Source: Copromyces sp. CBS 386.78
Lineage: Eukaryota > Ascomycota > Sordariomycetes > Sordariales > Sordariaceae
DNA length: 64,000 bases
Direction: 5' to 3'
Assembly (NCBI GenBank): GCA_030685235.1
Contig: MU839168.1
Coordinates: 121,825 to 185,824, forward strand
Shown here: piece after piece, positions 1 to 10,889 of the stretch
Position numbering within the stretch: the stretch's first letter is position 1
Layout of the letters: the number at the start of each line of letters is the position of its first letter
The notes under the pieces: model-generated
The model's database searches: none
Seen by the model: the letters and a program-made list of their open reading frames with translations, nothing else
Told to the model about the DNA's origin: nothing
Translations under genes and position numbers: made by a program

Positions 1-1
1 G

Positions 2-535
2 CTAGGGGCAGCCAACACCCTACCGAAACGAAACCACCTCCTCCAACCCACCGGCACCGGCATCATGGCACAAAGCACAACCGCCACCACGCCCGCCACG
101 GCCACAGGCGTCCTAGCAGCTGCCGTCAACCTACCCTCTTTGACCACACCACCACCGCCAAAGTCCCCAGCAGGACCTCCTCCAACCTCATCGAACCCAA
201 TTACCCGTTCCTCCTCTACATTATCTTTTACCCCACCGACAGGGGCACCAGGGGCACCACCGGCATCATCAACACCAGGCTCAGCTCCTCCCCCTTCCTC
301 CAGCTCCTCAACACGACCGCCCCCCTCAACCGGCATGTCGTACCAAAACACACGACCGGAAACCGAATGGAACGATCTGCCGCCTGAGATGGTCCAGCTT
401 AGTGTTCCTGGTGCTGGTACTCCTAGGGAAATGACTTCGGGCGCCACTAGCGGGGTTAGCTCGAGGAGTAGTTCGGTGGCACCGACGAAGAAGAAGAAGG
501 GGAGGACGTATCCTAGTGCTGCTTTTGGGCAGTAG
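2..535 (+). CDS. 3' end of a Pro/Ser/Thr-rich protein gene (5' part outside window)
   Basis: The frame is open from the window edge through an in-frame ATG at 65 to a TAG at 533-535, so the gene probably starts upstream and only its last about 177 codons are here. ATG 65 would give 156 residues. The translation is low-complexity, with runs of Thr/Ala, then Pro/Ser (PPPPKSP, PGSAPPPSSSSS). It ends in a less repetitive tail with an acidic/hydrophobic patch (ETEWNDLPPEMVQL) and a basic cluster KKKKGR. No domain is recognisable. It looks like an intrinsically disordered C-terminus of a regulatory or scaffold protein, but no function can be assigned. It converges on the glucokinase gene. Confidence 0.6.
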   Translation, partial: LGAANTLPKRNHLLQPTGTGIMAQSTTATTPATATGVLAAAVNLPSLTTPPPPKSPAGPPPTSSNPITRSSSTLSFTPPTGAPGAPPASSTPGSAPPPSSSSSTRPPPSTGMSYQNTRPETEWNDLPPEMVQLSVPGAGTPREMTSGATSGVSSRSSSVAPTKKKKGRTYPSAAFGQ

Positions 536-1725
536 TAGACCTGGGGAGTCTGACTGACTTTATGCCTTCTGTGCTCTGCCGGCCTCTGACTGATGCAAAC
601 CGAGTAATAAATGTAACGGAATGGGACGAAAGAAGTACACGATGTTTATAGAGGTGTAATGATATATGGGAGGGTGGGATGAAATAGAGAGGAGTGGAGT
701 CAAACGGTTAGTTTTTAGCTTGCAACGGAGGCATACATCGGGTTTGACGAGCTTCTGATCGGACGAGAATTCCCCAAGTACAAGAGGCGAATCAGGATGA
801 CCTTCCTTGCCTACCTTGGCTATATAATATAAAGTACCTACTGTGGCTTATCTACACGTAGAGGTTAAGTCACATCATTATAGAATTGACAAGCAACTGA
901 GTTAATGTCAAGTAAACTATCCTAATACTATGAAGGTCGTGGAGTGGTTCGAGGATCAACACATATGTGCCATTGCTTGATCTGTCTGATATACCTTGCC
1001 AGAAGTGAGGTGACCTTTGGTACATCCAGGTTCGACTTGAGATAAACATCGTTTCTTCAGAAATGGGCAAGCGTAAAAAGGTAGACAAATGTCACGGGAA
1101 GGCGTGCAATGCTTCATTCCGCTAACTAAATCACACCAATACAGCTCTATGTTTTGCGCGGTAGACAGAACACAAATTGCACGTTTATAACACATGGCTG
1201 CGACAGCAAAGACACATCGGTGTTTTGCATTGTGACAAAAGCCATTAAGAGACTCGAGTCAGAACAACTGGTAGTACAAAAATTACAGCTTCGCTGATTG
1301 ATACTTTTCTTGCTATACAGTAGATAACAACATCTCCAAGTTTCAACCCCGGTTATGTACTATGTCATGAAGAGAGAAGAAAAAAATAGAATTTGAGCCC
1401 ATCCCTGCCTTGGGGGTTTCCCTAATGCGATAAAGCCCTAACCCAGTGACGCCTGCCCAAAAGCAATCATACCAAAAGAGAAGAAAAAAACATTGAAAGA
1501 TCTAATGTGAACCTCATATCCCTTTTCAGGTTCCTCGTCGTCCATCGTCGTTCATCTTTACACAGCAAACAAATGTAGCTTTTCGCTTAACACTTTTTCT
1601 GTCAACCCAAACTCACTCCAAACTCCGTTTCCTGCGCCAAGCCGTGTTCACATAACAATGCACCTCTTTCCCCGACATGTCAGTGATGCCATGCCTGGCA
1701 CTGGACAAGCTGCCTTGGTGGACTC
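536..1725. other. Convergent intergenic region (3' UTRs)
   Basis: About 1.2 kb lies between the stop codons of two genes that point at each other. It has balanced composition and only short frames without recognisable sequence. It presumably holds the two 3' untranslated regions and polyadenylation sites. I see no RNA gene or repeat here. Confidence 0.5.
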
Positions 1726-3458
1726 CTATTCCGCGGTGGCAAGCTCGCTGTGCTCAGGCATGGCTGTCAGGTCGGTCTTCTTGGCGTTGAGACGCAGATC
1801 GGTGATGAAGTCGGTTGTCGAACTGCTCTTCTCCATACCGGCGGCTACGAGAGCGATCAGAGCGGCACCAACACCAGATCCGTCCTTGGCAATACCAATG
1901 CGGATCCGCTTGGCACCCTCCCCACCGATACCCTTGATGACACGAAGAGCCTCGTAGATCATGTCGCGGAAGTAGGGGTAGTGCTCGACCAAGCTTCCGT
2001 CAACACCAATGTCGATGGGCTCGCCTCCCAGCTCGGGGTCGGTAAGCTTGCCGGTCTGAAGAACGATAGCAGCAATGGCAACAGCCGCAAGACGAGCAGC
2101 ACGGCGACCGATAGCAGCAGCAATGGCCTTGAAAGCTTGAGCATCCTCCAAAGAGGCGGCATAGATGTGGAGGTTGGACTCGAGCTCCTGGCGGAGGATC
2201 GACAACTCGGGGGTAGTGTCAGCGGCAGCGACAGAGAGAACCGACGTGTCAAGACCCCACTGCTTGTAGAGGGGGGAATGCTCGGCAATGTTCGTGGTTG
2301 ACTTCCAGTCATTGGAGCTTGAGTTCTCATCCTTGAAGAAAGCAACGTCTGGCCTCTTGAGCAGATCGATGACCGCCAACCGCAAGATCTCGCCGAGGTA
2401 CATGCCGGAGACACGCTTCTCGTACATCTGAATACCGGGGTTGGGGGTGGCCTCGTCCAGCTGCACATCCCATGGTGTGTTGGGGAGGACGTTGAGCTGG
2501 TTGTCGAACGAACCCCACTCGGTGTTGATGACCATCTCGCCGGTAGAGTTGTCGTACTCACCGGCCAAGGGCTTCTTGAGCTTAGAAAGCTTCTCGACGT
2601 AAGCTCCGTTGGTGCCAGTGCCGAAGATAGCACCGAGGATAGCACCGCTCTTGCCGGGGGAAGAGTAGGAACGAGCCATCAAAGTACCAACAGTGTCGTT
2701 GACAAGAGCGGCGACCTTGACGGGGAGATGGAGCTTGTCAATCTCGGTTTGCAGGAGAGCACAAACATCCTTTCCAACGGCGTCTGGGATATCGAAACCC
2801 TTGGTCCAGCGAATGAGTGTACCCTTATTAATACCCAATTGTTGGACGGGGAAACTGAAAGTGAAGCCCAGACGGAAAACGTGCTCATCCTTGAAGCCCT
2901 CGGGGGAGCTTATAGTCATACGTCTGCGGATATGTGCCTCGAAGTGCTCGCTATGATATGTTCGGAGGAAGATTTCGATCTGCTTTGCCAAGAAAGCGAA
3001 CAGCTCCTCGGCGGTCTTGGCAACCATGAGCTCTCTGGGGATGGCGACCTTGGTGTATGTGAGGCGGAAAGTGGTGTCGCCGTTAAGCTGGATCGAGCAA
3101 ACACGGAAGTTGGTGCCACCGAGGTCGACAGCCATGTAGAGACCCTAACGATCGGACGAGGTTAGCTATCGGATGCAAGCACTTGGGGGTTAGTATCGGC
3201 AGCAGTGTGTAACTAACCTTTTCAGTGCCATTGGGGACGGCGGTAACGTATGTTGGGATTTGGCTCAAGCTGGCACCATCCTTCTCGAGGCCTTCGGCTG
3301 CAATCCTCAAAGTGTCAGAGCTTGTTGCGGGATTTGTCTACGACGATATGGGACCACCTACACATTTGACGAAGGAACTCTACGACAGCCTTGTTGACAT
3401 CTTCGTCCGAGTAGTCGAACTGACCGACAACGGTCTTAGTCTGGGTCTCGAGGGCCAT
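1726..3458 (-). CDS. GLK1: Glucokinase (ATP-dependent, hexokinase family), three exons
   Basis: Phosphorylates glucose to glucose-6-phosphate in the cytosol, the entry step of glycolysis. Model: join(1726-3144, 3218-3297, 3362-3458), 531 residues, typical for fungal glucokinases. The start ATG at 3458-3456 gives a 32-codon first exon. Intron 1 (3298-3361) has GTAGGT...CAG and CTGAC; intron 2 (3145-3217) has GTTAGT...TAG and GCTAACC; both keep frame. Seen in order: phosphate-1 motif AVDLGGTNFRV straight after intron 2; substrate segment FSFPVQQ; GTLIRWTKGF with DAVGKDV, the glucokinase rather than hexokinase I/II form; catalytic Asp in VNDTVGT; ATP-binding GTGTNGAY; EWGSFD; adenosine motif IGVDGSLVEHYP; DGSGVGAAL near the end. 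No frameshift or RIP damage, so this is a live single-copy gene. The roughly 0.5 kb upstream is its promoter. Confidence 0.95.
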
Positions 3459-3982
3459 GGTGAGCGGGCTCGAGACTGGGTTGGTTGTGGGAAATGAGGG
3501 ACGAGTCTCGCACACTGCGGGTGGTTGTGGTCGTTGAGGTTGGTCTTGCGAGAAGGCCGGGGGAGAAAAGGTGGCCGTGGTAGTTGTGGGAGTGAAAGTG
3601 GATTGTCGAGATAAGAAAGAAGAATAATGAAGTGCTGAGTCGGGGAGCAAGGCCCGGAGAATCTGGGGAGTTCAGAGTTATTATATGTACTGGTAGTGGT
3701 GGACAATTAGTCCTGTACAATGCGGGTGCTTCTCCGTGGGGAATCCCCCGTGACGGTATGATGTTAGGTTCTTGGTGGGATCGCCGTGGAGGGGCATAAT
3801 CGGTGGGGTACCAGGGGCATTAAAAGCCCAGTGGAGGTCCGATGGGTACCGCGCGCAGTTGTTCCAGCCAGGGAGCCAGGTAAATTTGGAGCAATCCGAT
3901 GGTTAGGTAGGTTTCCGGCCGGACCTGCTCGCTCGGCCGACTTGAACCCAACTAGCAGGTTACCAACCTGCACTTGTCCTTG
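3459..3982 (-). promoter_or_regulatory. Glucokinase upstream region / 5' UTR
   Basis: Ordinary-composition DNA upstream of the glucokinase ATG. The first 200 bases are very pyrimidine-rich on the coding strand (runs of CTTCC, CCACCAC), as is usual for a fungal 5' UTR. A small hairpin with arms GCAGGTT/AACCTGC lies at about 3955-3971. No defined operator was recognised. Confidence 0.4.
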
Positions 3983-4642
3983 CTACGTAACTTTCATCGT
4001 ACATAGCAAGTGCATGCCCACTGCCCTGGGCGAGGCTGGTTCATCCAAAATTCCTGGCTGGTCTCCTGCCCGGTCTGAGTTTCCCGCTAGGTACAGTCCA
4101 GGGCATAAATGCCGGTAAGGAGTATATTTGGCACGGTCCGACTTGAAGGAAAGCGCTTTTGAAAGAGAAGGGGTACTTACAATAATGACTACCAAGAAAG
4201 CCACCGACGATGAAAGCACTCGAATCAGGCTGGTGAGGACACCACGGCAAGTCTGGGACCGTTCGCGTTTCGCTTGCGATTTGCTAACTGCACTAGGGCC
4301 GGTGGAACGAAAGCGAGTGAAGACGGTAGCTCTAGGCGATGGAGGGCTGCCTGGGCTGGAGGGCATGTCGGCACCGGCACCCGTCGTCTGCGTCTTTCGG
4401 GCCTCTTTTTCTTTGGCGTCGCTTGCCTCTGTGCAACTGTTGCTTTCGACAACGGACGGCCCGTGATGATAACGTGAGTCGTCAGCAGAGGCACCACGGG
4501 CAGCTTTGTGTGCCGCGGGGTCAGGCGCCGTGCTGGAATTTAAAGACCGCCGCCGCCTCCTTGGAACAACAGGCATAATATCGAGCACAGCACGACTGCC
4601 GCCTGTGAAGCTTGGTGGAGACGGCGTATCGTCGGCTTGCAT
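3983..4642 (-). CDS. Hypothetical protein with one membrane segment, possibly a truncated gene
   Basis: The uninterrupted frame is 219 codons. The N-terminus is Ser/Pro-rich with an Arg cluster (PRRRRR, about residues 28-33). A hydrophobic stretch at about 135-155 (SSSVAFLVVII) looks like a single membrane anchor, so the shape is that of a type II membrane protein. A consensus splice donor GTAAGT lies at 4180-4175, exactly on a codon boundary after this segment. The true first exon may therefore be 4181-4642 (154 codons), and the tail read through it may be intron. If so, the rest of the protein would have to lie in the few hundred bases before the glucokinase promoter, which is too little for an enzyme domain. 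I recognise no family. It may be a decayed or truncated gene. Confidence 0.35.
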   Translation of the reverse strand: MQADDTPSPPSFTGGSRAVLDIMPVVPRRRRRSLNSSTAPDPAAHKAARGASADDSRYHHGPSVVESNSCTEASDAKEKEARKTQTTGAGADMPSSPGSPPSPRATVFTRFRSTGPSAVSKSQAKRERSQTCRGVLTSLIRVLSSSVAFLVVIIVSTPSLSKALSFKSDRAKYTPYRHLCPGLYLAGNSDRAGDQPGILDEPASPRAVGMHLLCTMKVT

Positions 4643-4939
4643 AGGTAGAGTGAGGTACCAACTGGATGCGTGAAATGATGGTCGTTGATGCGGGGCAGCT
4701 CAGCTCAGGGCGCCTTGTGTGATAGGCCGAGATGACCTCTTGCGGGGTTATTTTGCGTCTTCAGCGCCGTGGACCTGGTTGAAACGGCCCGGATCTGGGT
4801 AGCACTGGTCCAATGAGGTCATGAAAGAAGACCCGTTTCTGGGTTCGAAGATTCAAAGAACAATCTCTCCCTAGCAATCGATATTAATGTTCCTGGACAA
4901 TCGGCACGATTGGGGATGCGAGGATGCACAGATGCACCG
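4643..4939. other. Intergenic region
   Basis: About 300 bases of balanced composition between two possible minus-strand genes. It would serve as promoter for the downstream one. No motif is recognised. Confidence 0.3.
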
Positions 4940-5636
4940 CTACCTGAAAGTCCCGCGGCCAAACATGAAGTTATTCTCACGAGAGCTCAGGCCTAGCCGA
5001 TCTGCAGAACCAGAACTTTGAAAAAGTCAAGGGGGTCAAGGATAGTCACTTACACCAGAGAGGCTGCTGACGTCGTAGAGCAAGCAAGGTAGATTTGCTG
5101 CCCAGTCTGCATGTGCTGATGCCACTCTGCAGGTTCAGGGTAGGATCGATGTCATAGCACGAGATAGGGTGTCCTGGGCGTGTACAATAGCTGATTGTTG
5201 AAAGACCACCAAGGCCTCGAATATTCCACGCTCCAATTGGGTCTTGAGGTCTTTGATGAATTTTGGGCAACTGGGGTCCGGGGGCTAACGTTCGAACCGT
5301 CCCGTCGCTTGGCCGTTCTTTGACAGAAAAAGTTTGATGATGTGTGTGTGGGTGTGATTTTTGCAGTGTGTTCCCCGATATCGCCTGCCGGTAACGCCTT
5401 CCTCCTAGGTCTTGAGTCGTTGTTTCCTTCTCCGGAGCTCTAACCGTCGAAATCTCGCGATAGTACCGTACGTATTCGGGGTCTCGAACGCGAACTGGGA
5501 GGTCGACTGTTGGGACAAGGTACCAAGCGCTGACTTCGGGCACCGAGATAAACTTCACCGCAACCGTCTGCCACGGCCCAGGCGGACGAGTTGAAAGAAC
5601 TGGGAAGATAAAGAACAAGTAGGCAAGCCGTGCCAA
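4940..5636 (-). CDS. Hypothetical small protein with signal-like N-terminus, possible one-intron gene
   Basis: An open frame starts at ATG 5636 with a hydrophobic N-terminus (MARLAYLFFIFPVLS) that could be a signal peptide. Near its end is a strong splice donor GTAAGTG (5053-5047). A 52-base intron would run to TCTGCAG at 5002 with a CTTGAC branch point. Splicing (exons 5054-5636 and 4940-5001) keeps frame and gives 214 residues ending at TAG 4942-4940. The middle is rich in Arg, Thr and Pro with no recognised domain. The splice signals are the main evidence. It could equally be a chance frame in a non-coding transcript. Confidence 0.3.
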
Positions 5637-5912
5637 TACGCAGCCGAGATGCTCACCGCTTCAGAAGTCCAAAACCTCTCGACCGAGTCCGTATCGTATT
5701 TGCACACAGACTCCGTGTCCGGGCGGGTTCACAACAAACAAACAAAGGAGCGGAGTGCCGAAGATCCCAAGCGCGGCGGGTTCGGTGACACTTGAGTGAC
5801 AGCGAGCGGCGCGATGCTTTGATATACATGTGGAGATTCTCTGGGTTTCGATGGCACCTACCCGTGCCACGCCCCCACTTTTTTGGGACTCGCCAGACTC
5901 GCACCCTCTAAA
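5637..5912. other. Unassigned region near the heterochromatin border
   Basis: Balanced composition with two overlapping short minus-strand frames lacking any recognisable sequence. It may contain the promoter of the minus-strand gene below, or outer arm sequence of the inverted-repeat element that follows. Confidence 0.3.
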
Positions 5913-6211
5913 GAGGTGCTCACCACCAGTACGGCCAACCCAGCACAACGGCCACCAGGGTTAATAGTGCAAATGCCCGAAAAAGACCAAAATCGTAAAG
6001 ATTCGCAGTGCATCACATCAGCCAATTAAGATAAAAAGAAAACTATAAGCATAATTAGGACAATGTATTGAATTTGAAGAGTTTTTCCTTATTCTTTTTT
6101 TTTGCTGTGTTGGAAAAGTCGAATTTCGGCCTAGGTATCGAGCCTAAAACACCACCTCTAACCCTAACCTGGCCGTTTTGCTGGTGTGGCCGTACTGGTA
6201 GTGAGCACCTA
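5913..6211. mobile_element. Short inverted-repeat element (MITE-like) at the island border
   Basis: Positions 5913-5954 and 6170-6211 are inverted repeats of each other (GAGGTGCTCACCACCAGTAC against GTAGGTGCTCACTACCAGTA), about 42 bases with a few transitions. The similarity continues loosely inward (CTAACC-type sequence). The 215-base middle has no open frame. This fits a small non-autonomous DNA transposon or foldback element. Target duplications were not identified, so the true ends are uncertain. Confidence 0.55.
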
Positions 6212-6430
6212 CTTAAGGGAAGTGGGTTGCGTGGCACGCCCCGGGTATGTACGGCCCACGGGGTACCTGGTCTCTTTCGCTCCTAGCGTGTGCTTCCCGC
6301 CAGGGAGGCCTATACGGGCCGACAACAGTGGAAATGTGGGTCCCTATAGTGCCGGAATTGTGTTGCAATAACAGCCCCAGGGGTAAAGATTGTACCTTAG
6401 AGGGAATACCAGGTTTCTGAATATGGCCTC
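6212..6430. other. Transition to AT-rich DNA
   Basis: The last roughly 220 bases of balanced composition. Composition drops abruptly at about 6430 and stays AT-rich for 57 kb. Confidence 0.5.
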
Positions 6431-8688
6431 CTAAGTACTAAAAATAGAATGTTTATATAAAATACTATATTTTTCCCACGGACTGTCTATAGACTATTAA
6501 GAAAATGAACATTATGTTTATATACGGTCAACGTATTTATTAGAACATTTATATAAGCTAGTTAACTGTGTTCGCCCTTTTGTTATATTAGTACTATTTA
6601 TTTATATTCTTTATTGTATATTTTATATTAATAAAACAGATATAACCACTTAAACTTTATAGATCTTTTAAAGTTTGATATTTTCCTAAATATTATAATT
6701 TAATATAATTATAATATTGTAATTAAGTTTATTATATAATTAAATAATTAAATTTTATTAATATCGTATTAATTGAAAATAAATTACGTATCAATATTTA
6801 TCGCGTATTAATATTCATCTACTAATAATATATTCTATTAGAAATTTTAACTCTTTAAATATATTATTTTTTATACAATAGTTTCTAACGGTCAAAATAG
6901 ATTCTAAATAGACAATTATCTCTTACGCAATTACTCTTTATATAAAATTATATAGCGATAGAACATCTAATTTCTCGTAATATTTTATTACTATAAAATT
7001 AAATTCCCGTTAAATATTCTTCTCTATACCTATGACCTTTTTTAAAAATACGTATTACTACGAAATATATATATCGATATAATAATATAATTCCTAGAAT
7101 ATTATATATTTATTAGTATTTATTTCTAATTTAATTTCAATTTATTGTAATACAATCAACCGTTAATCTATTTTTTCTCTCTATATTATTTTCAATAAAT
7201 ATAATACGGTCTAATACTAGAATTGGAGAAGAAAATCATTTTTTAATCAACTTCATATTTCTATAAATATTATCTTTTTATATAAATTTATAATTAGTAT
7301 TCGGACTTAAGTCCCGCGGGTACTTTTAGTCCGGGCAAGGTATCTTCGACTTCTTCCGCCGTCCTTTATCTATTTTCTATAATACTTCGGACTCCCTATT
7401 ATTCTCCCGTCTTTCTATATCCGGGTATAATTATCCCGTTATTACATTAACTAGGGATAAAATAGTGAAATACCTAGTAATATTTTACTTTAATTATATT
7501 TATAGTATTGAAGGACCCCGCTTCTATATATTGCGTAATTTTCGTTCGAAATTACTTTCTCCGTACGTATTTTCGTCTAATATTATTATAATATTAGTCC
7601 TACTAAGGTAATATATCCTATTATATTTATATAATATTACGTATTAATTCCGTATTAATTGTATTCTACTATTTAATTAACGAGATATTTTCCTCTCTAT
7701 CTGTCGAAAACGTATTAGTAGGCTACCGCACCTATATTAATCTCCGTTATATAATACTTTATAATTCTAGTGCGACGGAATGTAATAGTATTATTATTAA
7801 TATAAAAAAATCAGATTTTATATAAAGATTGGAGGTATTTAATAACGATAATATATTTTTATACCGAATTTTAATCCCTACTTTAGTACTATTCCGATCT
7901 AGCGTTTTATATTATACGGCTAATAAAAACGTTTTCTATTTCTATATTCCCCTATATTTTAATACTTTAAAATAATATTAATTCTTATAATGGACTTAAT
8001 TTCGATATTATAATTATAAGGTCCCGTTATTATTTACCTTCTATCGTTATCCCCTCCTATTATATATTTCTTACCTTAGAAGATAAATATCCGTAGGACT
8101 TATAATTATTCCGTTTAATTTCTGGGCATTATTTCTAGCCCCGGCTATTAAATAAACGGGAATACTATTTACCCCTATTTATTTTAAAGCGAAATATTTC
8201 TATTTCTTATCTTTCTAACGTTCTATTTATAATTTACTCTTAATTTCGTTTATATATTTTATTAATTTATATAATAAACGACGGGAATTATCTTCTACTT
8301 AGCGGCCATTTTAATTTATATTTATTATATTTTCTATTTATATTAATTTCTCTTTTTAAGAAAAATTCCCGTTTTATTATCCCGTCCTTATTATTCTCTT
8401 ATCCTATTTATCTTTCTATATTAATATTTAATAATATAATAAAATATAATATAATTTTACGGAGAATTATATTCGCCGTTCGAAATAACTTATATTCGTC
8501 GCTATACCCCCCGCTAACCGGTCCCGCTACCTTTTCCCATCGTCCGCTTTTTTATTAGGTAATAAAATACTTCTACCGATTAGTTATATATTTCGTATAA
8601 TAGATTTTCGGCGCTATATTATACTTCTTACTTATATTCGTTTCGGGACCTAGAATATATTGGGAAAAAAATACGGTAGGAGTGAGAG
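6431..8688. repeat. RIP-degraded DNA, unidentified
   Basis: Very AT-rich, with CpA/TpG nearly absent and TpA dominant, while CCG/CGG triplets persist. This is the classical result of RIP on repeated DNA. Stretches such as 7300-7420 and 8000-8200 still have coding-like texture, probably on the minus strand, but I could not match a family. Confidence 0.5.
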
Positions 8689-8913
8689 TTTGTTTCGATA
8701 ATTATTATTGGGATTGACGTCGGAGTTGGAATTATCTTTTAATTATTATTAATAGAATAGGAATTTGTCTCGATAATTATTACTAGGATTAACGTTGGAA
8801 TTAAAATTATCTTTTAATTATTATTAATAGAATAGGAATTTATTTTAATAATTATTATTAGGATTAACGTTGGAGTTGGAATTATTTTTTTAATTATCGT
8901 TAATAGACTAAAT
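8689..8913. repeat. 75-bp tandem repeat, three copies
   Basis: Copies begin at 8689, 8764 and 8839, so the spacing is exactly 75. Each starts TTTGTTTCGATAATTATTA or a transition variant. A period divisible by three and the lack of indels suggest a repeat within former coding sequence (25 residues). Confidence 0.8.
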
Positions 8914-10165
8914 TGGGAGTAGAGGTAATTTATTATTATTTTTAATAGTAGTAGTTAATTATAACGTTAAGTAATAAATTATAGCCCGTTTCGCACTTTT
9001 ATTATTTTCGCTATTATTACCCTTATAATTTTTTAATATTATATTTCCGGGTATATTTCGAAGTATAGATCGATTCTATCCTATAATTATTTATAATTAA
9101 CATTAATATTATTTAAATATAATACGGGTATATATTGAAGTGAAATTGAGGTAATAATATAAAATATAAAATAATAAGTTAAGATTAAAGTATTTAAAGA
9201 TTTCGGTAAGAACTAAAACTTTTATTTCGCGTTCCCTCCTACCTTATAATTATATATTTCCGGCTTTTATTTTTATATTCCCATCCTCTGCTAAACTACT
9301 TTATTCCGGCCCGGATAGGCCCGGATATTATTTATTTAATAATATTAGAACAATTTAGAATTCTTTAATTATATTCGAATAATTATCTTAAGTATATTTT
9401 TATATACTTCAATTTAATTACCTAAATTCTATTATATTAAGAATAATCTATTTCCATTTTTACTATTTTATTTTAAATTTCATACTCTAATTATTATCTT
9501 CCGGGCATCTATTATACGAAATTATTATAACTAGCGTCCTAATTCCTAATTATTTATACTATTTATTATAAATTATAATTAAAAGGTACGAAATCTTATA
9601 AAATTAGTCTACTACTTAAATAAAATAAATATTATATTCTACGTATATAAACTACCTTTCTTCCTTAGGAATTATCTACACCCGTTTATTACTCACTCTT
9701 AGCAATCCAATTATTTTATATTCGTTTCGTAATTTGAATTTTAAATACTTAATAATAAATTCTATCTTCCTCCCTTCCTTCAGAATTTATAAAGGGGTAA
9801 TTACTAGGAAAATATAGTTCTCCTCTAACGTAAATATAAAAATTCCGTCTACTCTCCCAAATTTAGTATTTCGTCTAATTCCGTTTCATTTTTCTAATAT
9901 AATAACGTCGCTAATTTTATAAATAACCTAATATTCTAATTTAGATATTCGAAGTTAAAATAGAATAAGTAAACTATATTATTTATTTTAATAAATATAA
10001 TTATTTAACGAAGTATAAGGGTACTTACGAATTTATAAAAAAAAAATATTTATAGTAATTTAGATTTTTCTCTCCTAAATTAACTATATTTCGTAAATTA
10101 TAATTAACCCCTAAAGCTTTTCGTAATTTATTAATAAATACCGTATTTTCTTCTAATTATATTAT
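8914..10165. repeat. RIP-degraded DNA, unidentified
   Basis: AT-rich RIP sequence continuing from the left. Coding-like texture is visible at about 9700-9950 (minus strand) but no family is recognised. A short GGCCCGGATA direct repeat sits at about 9307-9325. Confidence 0.4.
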
Positions 10166-10370
10166 TATTGAAACGCCCATGCCTAGAGGAGAGGAGATGC
10201 GCGGGCCCACCACAGGTATTACGAAAAGAACACGCACTAAAGATCGCGCGGTCCGTGGGCCCGCTATCGACGCGAGGAAGGCACGGCGTTTCTATTTATC
10301 CGGGCCCAACGTATAGAAATACGGACCACTTAACTAAGCCCAAATAAGAAGAAAAGTAGGACAAGTAAAA
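10166..10370 (+). repeat. Less mutated repeat copy starting TGAAACGCCCATGCC (solo LTR or element end)
   Basis: An island of balanced composition inside the RIP block. It matches 63515-63720: both start TTGAAAC(G/A)CCCATGCC, share GGTCCGTGGGCCC in the middle, and share AAAYACGGACCAC about 150 bases in. A 5' end of TGAAAC would suit an LTR, but no matching CA end, target duplication or partner was found. It also holds internal inverted GAAACGCC/GGCGTTTC. Confidence 0.5.
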
Positions 10371-10670
10371 TACAATCTCGAAGTATAATATATATTATAT
10401 ACGAAAATATTATATTTAGTCGCCTTCTAACCGATATATCTCAATATTAACTATATATATTAAATAGTAAAAAATACTAGTAAATATAATAAATTCGTCT
10501 TTATTTATTATATTATTTATATTCGGTCGTAAGCGATAATAATAATACAATTCTATTACAAATATTAAACCGATTTGGATACGAGCGACCGTAGTAGTCT
10601 ATAGAATATTTATAATTATAGTCCTATAATTATAATTCGCCTTACGTACCTAAATTTACCTACGCGAATT
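10371..10670. repeat. RIP-degraded DNA left of the Gypsy insertion
   Basis: AT-rich mutated sequence ending in the GCTAG target site. It probably belongs to the element whose end lies at 10166 and would continue after 18575, because the Gypsy element inserted into it. Confidence 0.4.
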
Positions 10671-10675
10671 GCTAG
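10671..10675 (+). repeat. Target site duplication GCTAG (left)
   Basis: Identical to 18571-18575, directly abutting the two LTRs. Five bases is the usual Ty3/Gypsy duplication. Confidence 0.9.
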
Positions 10676-10889
10676 TGTCACAGGGCTAGATCACATGCCC
10701 TATGCCTTGGTGCCATTGGCCAATGCGCTGTCATATGCACAGCCATTGTCATAGCACTAGGCCCAGCCTTGGTATAGAGGCTCAACGAGCCCTATATCAT
10801 ACCCTGGCTAGCGCACACCTCTTCCTTACTCTCTTCGTACAATACTATACATCGTACCACAGACTTAACGGTACCCTTGCCCCATAATA
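10676..10889 (+). repeat. Left LTR of the chromovirus
   Basis: 214 bases, aligned without gaps to 18357-18570. About three dozen differences, all transitions. Much CpA/TpG is kept in this copy (GTGCCATTGGCCAATG), so it is less RIP-mutated than the right LTR. It starts TGTCAC. Confidence 0.95.

Noticed and set aside
870..1195. Short minus-strand frames between the two convergent genes
   Set aside because: No coding character, overlapping frames, located in the 3' UTR region.
6160..6172. CTAACCCTAACC resembling telomere repeat
   Set aside because: Only two repeat units, part of the inverted-repeat element arm; the similar CCTAACCCT in transposon A is also within a TIR. No evidence of a telomere.
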